Shown one piece after another: positions 53,791 to 64,000 of a stretch of DNA of 64,000 nucleotides (the stretch's first letter is position 1; every line of letters begins with the position of its first letter). The position numbers were made by a program, and so were the translations under genes. Source of the stretch: Ovis canadensis (Eukaryota > Chordata > Mammalia > Artiodactyla > Bovidae); NCBI RefSeq assembly GCF_042477335.2, contig NC_091255.1:35380501-35444500 (forward strand), given 5' to 3'. Under the pieces are notes generated by a model. It made no database searches. It had not been told where the DNA came from and worked only from the letters and a program-made list of their open reading frames with translations.

Positions 53791-54230
53791 AATTACAGCT
53801 CTGTACCCACAACAGAAATAAGGACTGTAGCAGATACGTATTTCTTCTTCCTTGCTTGCTACAAATTTCAATACATTAACCAAGTATTTCCTTTTCCCCC
53901 TCCTCCCTCCTTCTCCCATTTCACATAAAGAGTGGTGGTGGTTAACTTTAAATATTATTTTCCAGATTACATAATATCCAAATGTGTTTGTGACAGAGCT
54001 AGGACAGAAATTAGCACCCAGTGATAGAGAAGGGGAATGCTACGACTTTCTGTCTCCTCTTCTTTGGGCATCTTTACTGGAATGAAGAACAGTTGTCCCA
54101 TGTTGGGTAGAAGTGTGATACTGTTATTACTGTATGGAAATTAAGCATGAGCAGAAAGGTGATAATACTGAACCGTTGTTGGATTTCCTAAATAAAGTCT
54201 ATTTGGTCATAATGGTCCCAATTCTTTTTT
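53791..54230. other. unassigned intergenic stretch
   Basis: No gene or named repeat. Confidence 0.4.
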
Positions 54231-54440
54231 CCAAACAATTTTTTAAACTGAAGTATAGCTAATTTACAATGTTGTGTTGGTTTCAGGTATACTGCAATGT
54301 GTTTGTGTATATATATGTATTCTTTTTCAGGTTCTTTTCTGTTATATATTACTACAAGATAATGAATATAGTTCCCTGTGCTATACAGTAGGTCCTTGTT
54401 GTTTATCTATTATGTATATAGATATTGGGTCCCAGTTCTT
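54231..54440. mobile_element. L1-derived fragment
   Basis: GAAGTATAGCTAATTTACAATG, GTTCCCTGTGCTATACAGTAG and GGTCCTTGTTGTTTATCTA are very common L1-associated text in ruminants. Confidence 0.65.
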
Positions 54441-54989
54441 TTCATGTGTTTCTGGATTCCATTTGCTAATATATTATTTATCAGTAGTATTTTTATCAAT
54501 ATTTATAAGTAAAATAGGTAAATTCTTATAAAGCTTTGGAATTAATGATATATCACCTTAATTAAAATAATTTGGAGATTTTTTTCCCCTCTTTTTCTGT
54601 GCCCTGGAACTGTATTCAAATAATCTCTAAAGGTTTGTTAGAATATTTTGCAAAATATCTGAGCCTGATCCTTTAGGGAAACCTGTTGGCTCTTGGAAAA
54701 CTCTCTTTTATTAGAAATGTGTTTAAGTTTCCTCTCTTCTGGGATATTTTTGATGAATAATTTTTAGAAAATAATGCAGCTTTTCAAATTTATTTTTTGT
54801 GAACAATGAATAAATTAGCTTACAGTCTCATCTTCCCTCCTTCCCTCTCTCAACTCCACCACCAACTTTTTGTTTTAGTCTTAGTTCTGTGTTAATTATA
54901 TTCAACATTCACTCCCCTCTCCTCACTAAAATTTACTCAGTTATCCCTTGGTTGACTCCAGTTCATCCTCTAGTAATTTCTTCAAGAGC
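54441..54989. other. AT-rich intergenic stretch
   Basis: No gene; degraded repeat likely. Confidence 0.35.
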
Positions 54990-55162
54990 TCATGAGAACA
55001 ACATTCCTAAGATTGTACATTTTCAAAACTGCCAATGATTTAGAGAATAAAAAGACAAACCACAGTCAGGGAAAAAAAGTATTTGCAAAATATATATCTG
55101 ATAACGGACTTGTGTCCAAAATTTACAAAGAACTCTTAAATCAACAATAAAAAAAATAAACA

Positions 55163-55390
55163 GGGACTTCCCCAGTGGTCTAATAGTTAAGAATTCACTT
55201 TGCAATGCAGGGGATGTGGGTTTGACACCTGGTTGGGGAACTAAGACCCCATATGCCACGGAGCAACTAAACCCATGAGCCACAATTAGGGAAGTCGTAC
55301 ACCGAAACAAAAAATTCCACACGACACAACCAAGATCCCACAAAGCTAAGACTAACTAAGGGTTGATTCAGACAAATAAATAAAACATTT
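55163..55390 (+). mobile_element. tRNA-Glu-derived SINE (CHR-2, long form)
   Basis: GGGACTTCCCCAGTGGTC to a GACAAATAAATAAAACATTTT end, inside L1. Confidence 0.82.
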
Positions 55391-55422
55391 TTTTTGAAAA
55401 AAGAAAAGAAAATGAACAGGAA

Positions 55423-55545
55423 TTTTCTTTGTGGCCCAGTGGTTAAGATTGTGCCCCTAGTGCAGAAGGAGGTTCAATCCCTGGGCAGGGAACTAGATCC
55501 CCCATGCCTCAACTAAGACCCAGTGTGGCCACATAAATATTTAAA
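55423..55545 (+). mobile_element. tRNA-Glu-derived SINE (CHR-2 type)
   Basis: TTTTCTTTGTGGCCCAGTGG to a CCACATAAATATTTAAAAAG end, inside L1. Confidence 0.75.
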
Positions 55546-56115
55546 AAGAAAGAAAGAAAACAATTCAAAAATTAGCAAAAGATCTGAACAGCCATCTCAC
55601 CGAAGAAGACACATGGATGGCAAAGAAGTGTCTGGAAAGATGCTCCACATTATTTTTCACTAAGGAATTCTACATGAAAACAACAGTAGGTGCCATATCA
55701 CACTTATTAGATGGCTAAAATCCAAAACACTGGCAATGAATATTGGCAAAAAGGTGGAGCAACAGGAACTCTTACCATCTCTGGTAAGAATGCAAAACAG
55801 CACAGCTTCTTTGGAGGATAATTTGACAGTTTCTTACAAAACTAAACGCAGGCTTACCTTACAATCTATCAGTCTCTCCCCTGGGTGTTTACCTAAACAA
55901 AGTGAAAACATAAGTCAATATACACACACAAAAGCCTGTAAACAAATGTCTACAGTAGTTTTAATCATAATTGCCAAAAATTGGAAGCAACCATGAATAA
56001 GTGAACAGTGGCACTTCCCTGCAATGTAATATTATTCAGTGCTAAAAAGAAACTAACTATCCAGCCACACAGGAAATTTAAATGCATATTTCTAAATGAA
56101 ATAAGCCAATCTCCA

Positions 56116-56240
56116 GAATTCCTTGGTGGTCCACTGGTTAGGACTCTGTACTTCCAAGGCAGGGGGCACAGGTTCAATCCTTGGTCATGGAACTAAGATC
56201 CTACAAGCCTCTCAGCCCAGCCGAAAAAGAAGCAGCAGCA
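56116..56240 (+). mobile_element. tRNA-Glu-derived SINE (CHR-2 type)
   Basis: GAATTCCTTGGTGGTCCACTG to an AGCAGCAGCAGC-bearing end, inside L1. Confidence 0.8.
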
Positions 56241-56360
56241 GCTAGTCTATAAAGGCTGTATGCTGTATGTTTCCAACTCTGTGAAGTTTAGGGGAAAGAA
56301 AAACTATTGAGACAGTAAAAAGATCAGTGGTTGCCAGGAAGAGTGGGAGGTGAAGGAGAG

Positions 56361-57237
56361 AAAAAGTGGCCTTTTTATAAAAATCCTGACTCATATTTTC
56401 TTTCCCTGAATATTTTGTGCCATCTCTTCTGGCGTTTGATCTGGGTCTGCAGACATCCAAGCGTAGCCTGTTTTCTATCCCCTTATGAGTGACTTGACAT
56501 TTTTTCCTGGCTGCTCAAAAAATTCTGTATTTTTAAAAATTCAATAACTTGATCAGTTTTTCCTGGCACTTAGCTTTTCTCTTTCACTGGATAGAGTCAA
56601 GTCTCCTGTATCTCAGAAACACTTTTCTTGAATCATATATTCAAATGTGTGTTCCCTGAACTTCCTGTTTCATTTCTCTAATGTTTGTGCTTTTCTTCCA
56701 TTGTTTCCTGTAATCCAGTCAGCCCTCATTCCACATGCCGCTGGTGTTCCGTGATCTCTTTTCTGAGTAATTGCACTTCTGCCTTCTCATCTTTCTTCAT
56801 CAGAATGATTGCTTAGTGGGTTTTTTTTTTTTTTTAATTCCTAGCAAATGTTCAGTCACTGCTTTCAACTGCTACCTGGCAAAATTTTTCCTGGTGAGTA
56901 CTGTTCACGTGTTTGTGAATTTTACGCCTATTTCTCACATTTTGCTCCCTTTGGTATATCTGCTCGATGCTGTGCTAGTTATCTTTTTGGACTCGTCACT
57001 GAATGAGTTGGGTTTTCCTAGATTAGTATTTGCAGTGTCCTGTCCCGCATCACAGCCCAAGGCCTCTCTCTCTCGGACTGCTTCCTCCAAACAAGACTTC
57101 ACTGTGGGAGTCTATGTGGAGCCCCAACTCCTCTGCTTCACAGAACAGACAGTGAACAGAATAACGGCTCCAGCCTCACTCCCTCTAGTTTCTGCTTCCT
57201 GCTCAACCACAAGGATACACTAGAACTGTCATCTCGA
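56361..57237. other. unassigned intergenic stretch
   Basis: A 150-codon plus frame (56771-57223) has no recognisable family and starts in a T-rich run; it is probably chance. Confidence 0.4.
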
Positions 57238-57420
57238 GACTTTCCTGAAGGTCCAGTGGTTGGGACTTCACCCTCCAGTGCAAGCGGGGGCAGGTTCAAT
57301 CCCTGGTCAGGGAGGTGGGATCTCACATGCCTTGCAGCCAAAAGCCGAAACATAAAACAGAAACAACATTGTAACAAATTCAATAAAGGCTGTAAGAATG
57401 GTCCACACCAAATTGCAAAA
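57238..57420 (+). mobile_element. tRNA-Glu-derived SINE (CHR-2, long form)
   Basis: GACTTTCCTGAAGGTCCAGTG to an AACAAATTCAATAAAGGCTG-type end. Confidence 0.8.
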
Positions 57421-57669
57421 AAAAGAATGGTCCTCTCACCTTCTGAAAGCATGTTTTTGTTCAGATGCTTAGAAAAGTGCAGCCCCTCTCCATTCGCTTG
57501 CCTTGTTCCTACCTTCCCTTTCTCCTAATCACCATCTCTGCCTTTTCACAGCTGGAATTTTGGTGTCTGTGAATAGGTCTATTTTCTTATTTTGTTGAAA
57601 ATGGAATTTTCCATTTTCCTTATTCCTTCTATGTGATTGTCAAACAAAGCATTTAAAAAGCTGACTTCT

Positions 57670-57803
57670 CCTGGAGAAGGAAATGGCAACCCACTCCAGT
57701 ATTCTTGCCTGGAAAATCCCATGGATGGAGGAGCCCAGTAGGTTACAGTCCATGGGGTCGCAAAGAGTCGGACACGACTGAGCAACTTCACTTCACTTCA
57801 ATG
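57670..57803 (+). mobile_element. Bov-A/Bov-tA SINE, 3' part
   Basis: CTGGAGAAGGAAATGGCAAC to GACTGAGCAACTTCACTTCA, with no tRNA part. Confidence 0.85.
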
Positions 57804-59099
57804 TGTTTCATTAACTTTCTCAGAGGGCTAAGTTGCTAATCTTGGTTGCTTGCTATGACAAATGTCTGTTGGTTTTATTTTAGCAATTCTTTCATGTGTT
57901 GTTGGCCAGTAGTTAAACTGGGTTTTTCTTTCTTTGCCAAGAGAGTAGATAACTTAATAAAATTGTGGTGTTTCTATATAATATTAATAACAACTCATAC
58001 TTTTTTTTTTCTGGTAGGTCATTTTCTCCAAGCAAGAAGACTCATAGTTAATGTTGCCAGCATTTCACTAAAAATTAATTCAAAAAAAGACCCACACTAA
58101 ATGGAAGATAAGAGATAACCATTGACCAGATTACTATATGTGGTTCTGTGGTGGTTCTGAGTTTAACACAAAGACATGTTATTCCTGAGTCCTGTTGCTT
58201 TCTAAAGACATTGCCAATACACTGAATCAGAGCCAGTCAGATCAAATAATTATGAACAAAATATCACTAGGAGATTATCAATTTCTTAAAAAATATTAAT
58301 ACTAACACAAGTTAATTTTCAATTTTCATCCCCTTTGAAGTATATATATCCTGATACTTTAAAAATTGCAAGTGATTTGAATTAAAAAATAGATTTCTCT
58401 CTAAAAAAAAAAAGCTGACTTCTGTGGCCATGTTTGGATTGGAAGTCCTTTCTGCAGATTTGAGGATGCTAAAACAGAATGGTCAGCAGCTGTGGTTATG
58501 GCCTCATGGAGAAGTGCGTCTGTCAGAAAGACATCACCATGAGGAAAAAGAGTGTCCTAACAGCATTTTGATTCCTACCAGGAGCCTCAAAGATCAGCTC
58601 CACCCCTGTCCTTCACAAGGTTTGGTTTTATGAGTCAATAAATTCTCCTTTTGGTTTTCGTCACTTTCAAAATGGGAGTTCTGGCTAACACAGGAAGTGG
58701 CCACGCTCCCTGGTAATCTTTCCCTTGTTTGCTTGGTTTCTCCATGTCCCGCTGCCCTAGTCTGACACATAACACCAAGGGGCTGTTGATCCCCAGTAGG
58801 AGTATAAAATAGGTCCCCTCCTATAAACCAGCATCAAATATGCCAGGATGTGAGAAACAGTCAATCACTGGGAGCCCTTCATCCTCTACCTCGCCCAGCA
58901 TGTCAAGCCCACCCTCCGTGCCATGCTTCCTGCATCATCACCACCTTCTCTCGGTCCTGTGTTCCCTTTCCACCTTGGACATCATTTCTAGGCGTGGCTA
59001 TTGCCCAAGGCTACCTCCAAGCTCTCAAAAGGATGTGTTGGCTAGTGGTCCTGGACCCACAGAAAAGGCATTTCAAAGTTAGAGAGACTTGTTATAAAT
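57804..59099. other. unassigned intergenic stretch
   Basis: The 58.4-58.7 kb part (GAGTCAATAAATTCTCC, TTCTGGCTAACACA) may be an old MaLR-type LTR. Otherwise no gene or named repeat. Confidence 0.35.
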
Positions 59100-59324
59100 G
59101 ATCAAAGATTCAAAGATTCATGAAAGATATAACAACTGTAAGATTTTATGTACTCAATGAAATCACCTCAACAAATATAAAGGGAACACTTACGAGAACT
59201 ACAGAGAGAAACTGACAAATCCACCGTTGCAATGGAAGATTTCAACATGCTTCTTGCAATTACAGCAAAGACACGGAAGCTCTGGATAACCCAATTAAAA
59301 AACTCGATTTGATAACATATATAA
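59100..59324 (+). mobile_element. L1 ORF2 endonuclease-region fragment
   Basis: GAAACTGACAAATCCACCG and GGAAGATTTCAACATGCTTC resemble L1 text. It may resume after the BovB at about 62310-62460. Confidence 0.5.
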
Positions 59325-62303
59325 ACTGGAGAAGGGAATGACAAACCACTTCAGTATTCTTGCCTTGAGAACCCCATGAACAGTATGAAAAGGCAAAATG
59401 ATAGGATACTGAAACAGGAACTCCCCAGGTCATTAGGTGCCCAATATGCTACTGGAGATCAGTGGAGAAATAACTCCAGAAAGAATGAAGGGATGAAGCC
59501 AAAGCAAAAACAATACCCAGCTGTGGATGTGACTGGTGATAGAAGCAAGGTCCGATGCTATAAAGAGCAATATTGCATAGGAACCTGGAATGTCAGGTCC
59601 ATGAATCAAGGCAACTTGGAAGTGGTCAAACAAGAGATGGCAAAAGTGAACGTCGACATTCTAGGAATCAGCAAACTAAAATGGACTGAAATGGGTGAAT
59701 TTAACTCAGATGACCATTATATCTACTACTGCGGGCAGGAATCCCTCAGAAGAAATGGAGTAGCCATCATGGTCAACAAAAGAGTCCAAAATGCAGTACT
59801 TGGATGCAATCTCAAAAATGACAGAATGATCTCTGTTCATCTCCAAGGCAAACCATTCAGTATCACAATTATCCAATCTGTGCCCCAACCAGTAACGCTG
59901 AAGAAGCTGAAGTAGGAAGTCAAGAAACACCTGGAGTAACAGGCAAATTTGGCCTTGGAATGCGGAATGAAGCAGGGCAAAGACTAATAGAGTTTTGCCA
60001 AGAAAATGCACTGGTCATAGCAAACACCCTCTTCCAACAACACAAGAGAAGACTCTACCCATGGACATCACCAGATGGTCAACACTGAAATCAGATTGAT
60101 TATATTCTTGGCAGCCAAAGATGGAGAAGCTCTATACAGTCAACAAAAACAAGACCAAGAGCTGACTGTGGCTCAGATCATGAACTCCTTATTACCAAAT
60201 TCAGACGCAAATTGAAGAAAGTAGGGAAAACCACTAGACCATTCGGCTATGACCTAAATCAAATCCCTTATGAGTATACAGTGGAAGTGAGAAATAGATT
60301 TAAGGGCCTAGATCTGATAGATAGAGTGCCTGATGAACTATGGAATGAGGTTCGTGACATTGTTCAGGAGACAGGGATCAAGACCATCCCCATGGAAAAG
60401 AAATGCAAAAAAGCAAAATGGCTGTCTGGGGAGGCCTTACAAATAGCTGTGAAAAGAAGAGAGATGAAAAGCAAAGGAGAAAAGGAAAGATATAAGCATC
60501 TGAATGCAGAGTTCCAGAGAATAGCAAGAAGAGATAAGAAAGCCTTCTTCAGAGATCAATGCAAAGAAATAGAGGAAAAGAACAGAATGGGAAAGACTAG
60601 AGATCTCTTCAAGAAACTTAGAGATACCAAGGGAACATTTCATGCAAAGATGGGCTCGATAAAGGACAGAAATGGGATGGACCTAACAGAAGCAGAAGAT
60701 ATTAAGAAGAGGTGGCAAGAATACACAGAAGAACTACAAAAAAGATCTTCACGACCCAGATAATCATGATGGTGTGATCACTAATCTAGAGCCAGACATC
60801 CTGGAATGTGAAGTCAAGTGGGCCTTGGAAAGCATCGCTATGAACAAAGCTAGTGGAGGTGATGGAATTCCAGTTGAGCTATTTCAAATCCTGAAAGATA
60901 CTGCTGTGAAAGTGCTGCACTCAATATGCTAGCAAATTTGGAAAACTCAGCGTGGCCACAGAACTGGAAAAAGTCAGTTTTTATTCCAATTCCAAAGAAA
61001 GGCAATGCCAAAGAATGCTCAAACTACCGCATTATTGCACTCATCTCACATGCTAGTAAAGTAATGCTCAAAATTCTCCAAGGCATGCCTCAGCAATATG
61101 TGAACCATGAACTCCCTGATGTTCAAGCTGGTTTTAGAAAAGGCAGAGGAACCAGAGATCAAATTGCCAACATCCGCTGGATCATGGAAAAAGCAAGAGA
61201 GTTCCAGAAAAACATCTCTTTCTGCTTTATTGACTATGCCAAAGCCTTTGACTGTGTGGGTCACAAGAAACTGTGGAAAATTCTGAAAGAGATGGGAATA
61301 CCAGACCACCTAACCTGCCTCTTGAGAAACTTATATGCAAGTTAGGAAGCAGCAGTTAGAACTGGACATGGAACAACAGACTGGTTCCAAATAGGAAAAG
61401 GAGTATGTCAAGGCTGTATATTGTCACCCTGCTTATTTAACTTCTATGCAGAGTACATCATGAGAAACGCTGGACTGGAAGAAACACAAGCTGGAATCAA
61501 GATTGCCAGGAGAAATATCAATAACTTCAGATATGCAGATGACACCACCCTTGTGGCAGAAAGTGAAGAGGAGCTAAAAAGCCTCTTGATGAAAGTGAAA
61601 AAGGAGAGTGAAAAGTTGGCTTAAAGCTCAACATTCAGAAAATGAAGATCATGGCATCCAGTCCCATCACTTCATGGGAAATAGATGGGGAAACAGTGGA
61701 AACAGTGGCAGACTTTATTTTGGGGGGCTCCCAAATCACTGCAGATGGTGACTGCAGCCATGAAATTAAAAGATGCTTACTCCTTGGAAGAAAAGTTATG
61801 ACCAACCTAGATAGTATATTCAAAAGTGGAGACGTTACTTTGCCGACTAATGTCCGTCTACTCAAGGCTATGGTTTTTCCTGTGGTCATGTATGGATGTG
61901 AGAGTTGGACTGTGAAGAAGGCTGAGCGCCGACGAATTGATGCTTTTAAACTGTGGTGTTGGAGAAGACTCTTGAGAGTCCCTTGGACTACAAGGAGATC
62001 CAACCAGTCCATTCTGAAGATCAGCTCTGGGATTTCTTTGGAAGGAATGATGCTAAAGCTGAAACTCCAGTACTTTAGCCACCTCATGCGAAGAGTTGAC
62101 TCATCGGAAAAGACTCTGATGCTGGGAGGGATTGAGGGCAGGAGGAGAAGGGGACGACAGAGGATGAGATGGCTGGATGGCATCACTGACTCGATGGACG
62201 TGAGTCTAAGTGAACTCCAGGAGTTGGTGATGGACAGGGAGGCCTGGCGTGCTGCAATTCATGGGGTCGCAAAGAGTTGGATACAACTGAGCAACTGAAC
62301 TGA
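59325..62303 (+). mobile_element. nearly full-length BovB LINE (RTE), broken
   Basis: About 2.98 kb, in order. A short 5' region is followed by an endonuclease frame (59376-59915) with GTWNVRSMNQGNLEVVKQEM and KLKWTEMGEFNSDDHYIYY. A linker frame (60212-60763) comes next. The RT frame (60926-61345) has [18 protein letters not shown], then [16 protein letters not shown] at 61530-61590. A C-terminal frame (61642-62298) runs into the Bov-A-like tail. The reading frame breaks at several points, and about 110 bp seem to be missing near 59910 between AAGAAGCTGAAG and TAGGAAGTCAAG, compared with other BovB copies as I recall them. Confidence 0.93.
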
Positions 62304-63076
62304 ACTGATAAAGTCCAAAGAATTAAAGATTACACAGTCTACTCGACACCTGGAATCTATACTAAATTGGCTGAGTAACAGGCTGGAGGCAAATCTCAAC
62401 AAGTCTCAGGAAGGAACATCATATAGATCGCTCACCGAAACTCAGTTAGTCAGAAGTCGTTAACAAGTAGAGAAATTGAAACATTCTTGTACAGTTGGAA
62501 ATTTTTTTCTGACGGCACCTCGAGGCATGCGGAATCTTAGTTCTGACCTCTGTGAGACAATGGAGTTTTATTTTTAATTGGAGAATCACTTGAGTTGGTT
62601 GGTTTCCCTACTCATAGAACCGACCTGGGGCCGTCTGCCCCGTGGCTCTTGGGGTAGGGTTCGGGGTTCAATCCCTGGGTCAGGAAGATCCCCTGGAGAA
62701 GGCTCTTTCCAGAGGGAAAGTCCTCTCGGGAGACACAATGGGGCGAGGGGTGGCAGGAAAGGCTAATTTGAGCTTGTTTTCCTCTCTTCTGACTCCCCTT
62801 CCCAGTATGCACGTGTGTGTGTGTGTGCGCGCACATATACACACATACAGACACACATACACAAAGAGCCATGCACACTTACATACAGACATATATATAC
62901 ACATACATACACACACTTACACAAACATACAAACCTACACAGAGACACATAAACACACACGTAACACAGTAACCCAAATATTCTTGAATTTTCCCGCCTC
63001 CGGTGCCTTACAGCCTCTTTTAATGCTTCTGACAAGTCTATGACTCCTCAGTCCTGCAAAGCCCCTGCAAGTCTGC
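62304..63076. other. intergenic; L1-like then a CA/TG repeat
   Basis: 62310-62460 may continue the L1 interrupted by BovB. 62665-62705 has a Bov-tA-like scrap (GGTTCAATCCCTGGGTCAGG). 62810-62965 is an alternating CA/TG tract. Confidence 0.45.
62805..62965. repeat. imperfect (TG/CA)n alternating purine-pyrimidine tract
   Basis: A TG run switches to CGCGCACA and then to CA-rich text with ATACACAC units. Confidence 0.85.
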
Positions 63077-63207
63077 TGCTGCTACTGCTGAGTCGCTTCA
63101 GTCATGTCCGACTCTGTGCGACCCCATAGACGGCAGCCCACCAGGCTCCCCCGTCCCTGGGATTCTCCAGGCAAGAACACCGGAGTGGGTTGCCATTTCC
63201 TTCTCCA
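63077..63207 (-). mobile_element. monomeric Bov-A SINE with perfect target duplication
   Basis: CCTGCAAGTCTGC at 63064-63076 is repeated at 63208-63220. A single A unit starting with (GCT)n; this is half of a Bov-A2. Confidence 0.9.
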
Positions 63208-63447
63208 CCTGCAAGTCTGCCTCCCTCAAATCCAGGCCACAGCCCTTCCCTTTACTCCGAAAAGCCAGGTTAGCCTGAAACCATAAAGGGGAAGATAAGA
63301 CAATTGCAGAGGGAATAAGAGGTCAGATGGGGAAACTTTGATGAAAAAGCCTTTGAATGTGGAGAGTATCCATGGAGAGGGAAAAGATGAAAACATTGAG
63401 AAAAGCAACAATCACTGGAGTGATTTAAGAAAATATAGAGCAACTGG

Positions 63448-63645
63448 AGGGATTTTAAAGAATCTGTCTGGAATGCAGGAGATCCGGGGTTCCATCCTTG
63501 GGTGGGGAAGAGCCCCTGGAGAATGGAATGGCAACCCACTCCAGTATCTTTGCCTGGAGAATTCCATGGACAGAAGAGCCTGACAGGCTACAGTCTATGG
63601 GATCTCAAAGAGTCAGACACGACTGAGCAACTAACTCACTTTCCA
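63448..63645 (+). mobile_element. Bov-tA SINE
   Basis: GGATTTTAAAGAATCTGTCTG to GACTGAGCAACTAACTCACTT. Confidence 0.88.
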
Positions 63646-63749
63646 CTTTATTATACATAGATGGGATTGTATTGTACGTATTATCTTGCAACCTGGATTT
63701 TTTTTTAACTTAATTTCTTTCTTTGTTTTAAAGATTCTTTTTTTGACCT

Positions 63750-63921
63750 GGACCTGATTTTCTAAATTCTTTACTGAATTTGTTACAATATTGCTTCTGT
63801 TTTATGTTTTGGTCTTTTGGCCAGGAGGAATGTGGGATCTTAGCTCCCCTACCAAGGATCAAACCTGCACCCCCTGCATTGGAAGGCAAAGTCTTAACCA
63901 CTGGACTGCCAGGGAAGTCCC
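63750..63921 (-). mobile_element. tRNA-Glu-derived SINE (CHR-2 type), reverse
   Basis: TTTTATGTTTTGGTCTTTTGG to CACTGGACTGCCAGGGAAGTC. Confidence 0.85.
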
Positions 63922-64000
63922 TCTTCTGCTCCAATTACTCCCATAAATTTGCATCTTGCATTCCAGACTCTGTGCTCTAGGGGAAAGGGTCCAGTGGGCA

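Larger units (their letters stand above)
54990..56360 (+). mobile_element. L1 ORF2/3' UTR fragment, split by three SINEs
   Basis: The text TTTGCAAAATATATATCTG, AAATTAGCAAAAGATCTGAAC, AATTGGAAGCAACC and GATCAGTGGTTGCCAGG follows L1 order. It is interrupted by CHR-2 SINEs at 55163-55390, 55423-55545 and 56116-56240. Confidence 0.75.

Noticed and set aside
56771-57223. 150-codon plus-strand open frame
   Set aside because: It includes a poly(T)-encoded FFFF run and has no recognisable protein features.

Overview
The window looks like nuclear DNA of a bovid ruminant. It is dense in BovB (RTE) LINEs, Bov-A2 dimer SINEs, Bov-tA and other tRNA-Glu-derived SINEs, which are ruminant-specific or ruminant-amplified. 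The gene order SLC16A13 - SLC16A11 - CLEC10A - ASGR2 is the mammalian order known from human 17p13.1; by synteny this would be the cattle chromosome 19 or sheep chromosome 11 type region (inference). The exact species cannot be told from the sequence alone. All comparisons with human proteins are from memory; no search was run.

Layout: (1) 1-1.16 kb holds the last intron, last coding exon and 3' UTR of SLC16A13 on the + strand. (2) 1.74-4.1 kb holds a complete four-coding-exon SLC16A11 on the - strand, tail to tail with SLC16A13, with a GC-rich 5' flank. (3) 4.2-7.75 kb is repeat: an unusual tandem duplication of an L1 3' end filled with SINEs. (4) 7.8-10.54 kb is CLEC10A (macrophage galactose lectin), nine coding exons on the - strand. 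(5) 10.6-30.6 kb is a 20-kb intergenic stretch of fossil LTRs, BovB copies nested in each other, L1 pieces and one unrecognised single-exon open frame. (6) 30.6-40.5 kb is ASGR2 (asialoglycoprotein receptor subunit 2), eight coding exons on the - strand, whose two main lectin-domain exons are split by a 6-kb repeat-filled intron. (7) 40.5-64 kb is intergenic, presumably part of the known ASGR2-ASGR1 interval, and carries a nearly full-length but broken BovB at 59.3-62.3 kb.

The coding content is two solute carriers of the monocarboxylate transporter family and two paralogous type II C-type lectins that bind Gal/GalNAc. CLEC10A and ASGR2 share intron phases and almost identical exon sizes (96, 72, 107 and 157 nt), which shows descent by tandem duplication. 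Points of gene-level interest are a GC-AG intron and a conserved-looking alternative donor in ASGR2, a Trp-to-Phe change beside the QPD sugar-binding motif of CLEC10A, and a doubled 72-nt neck exon in CLEC10A. I found no novel multi-gene system; the most unusual structures are nested and tandem transposon arrangements.
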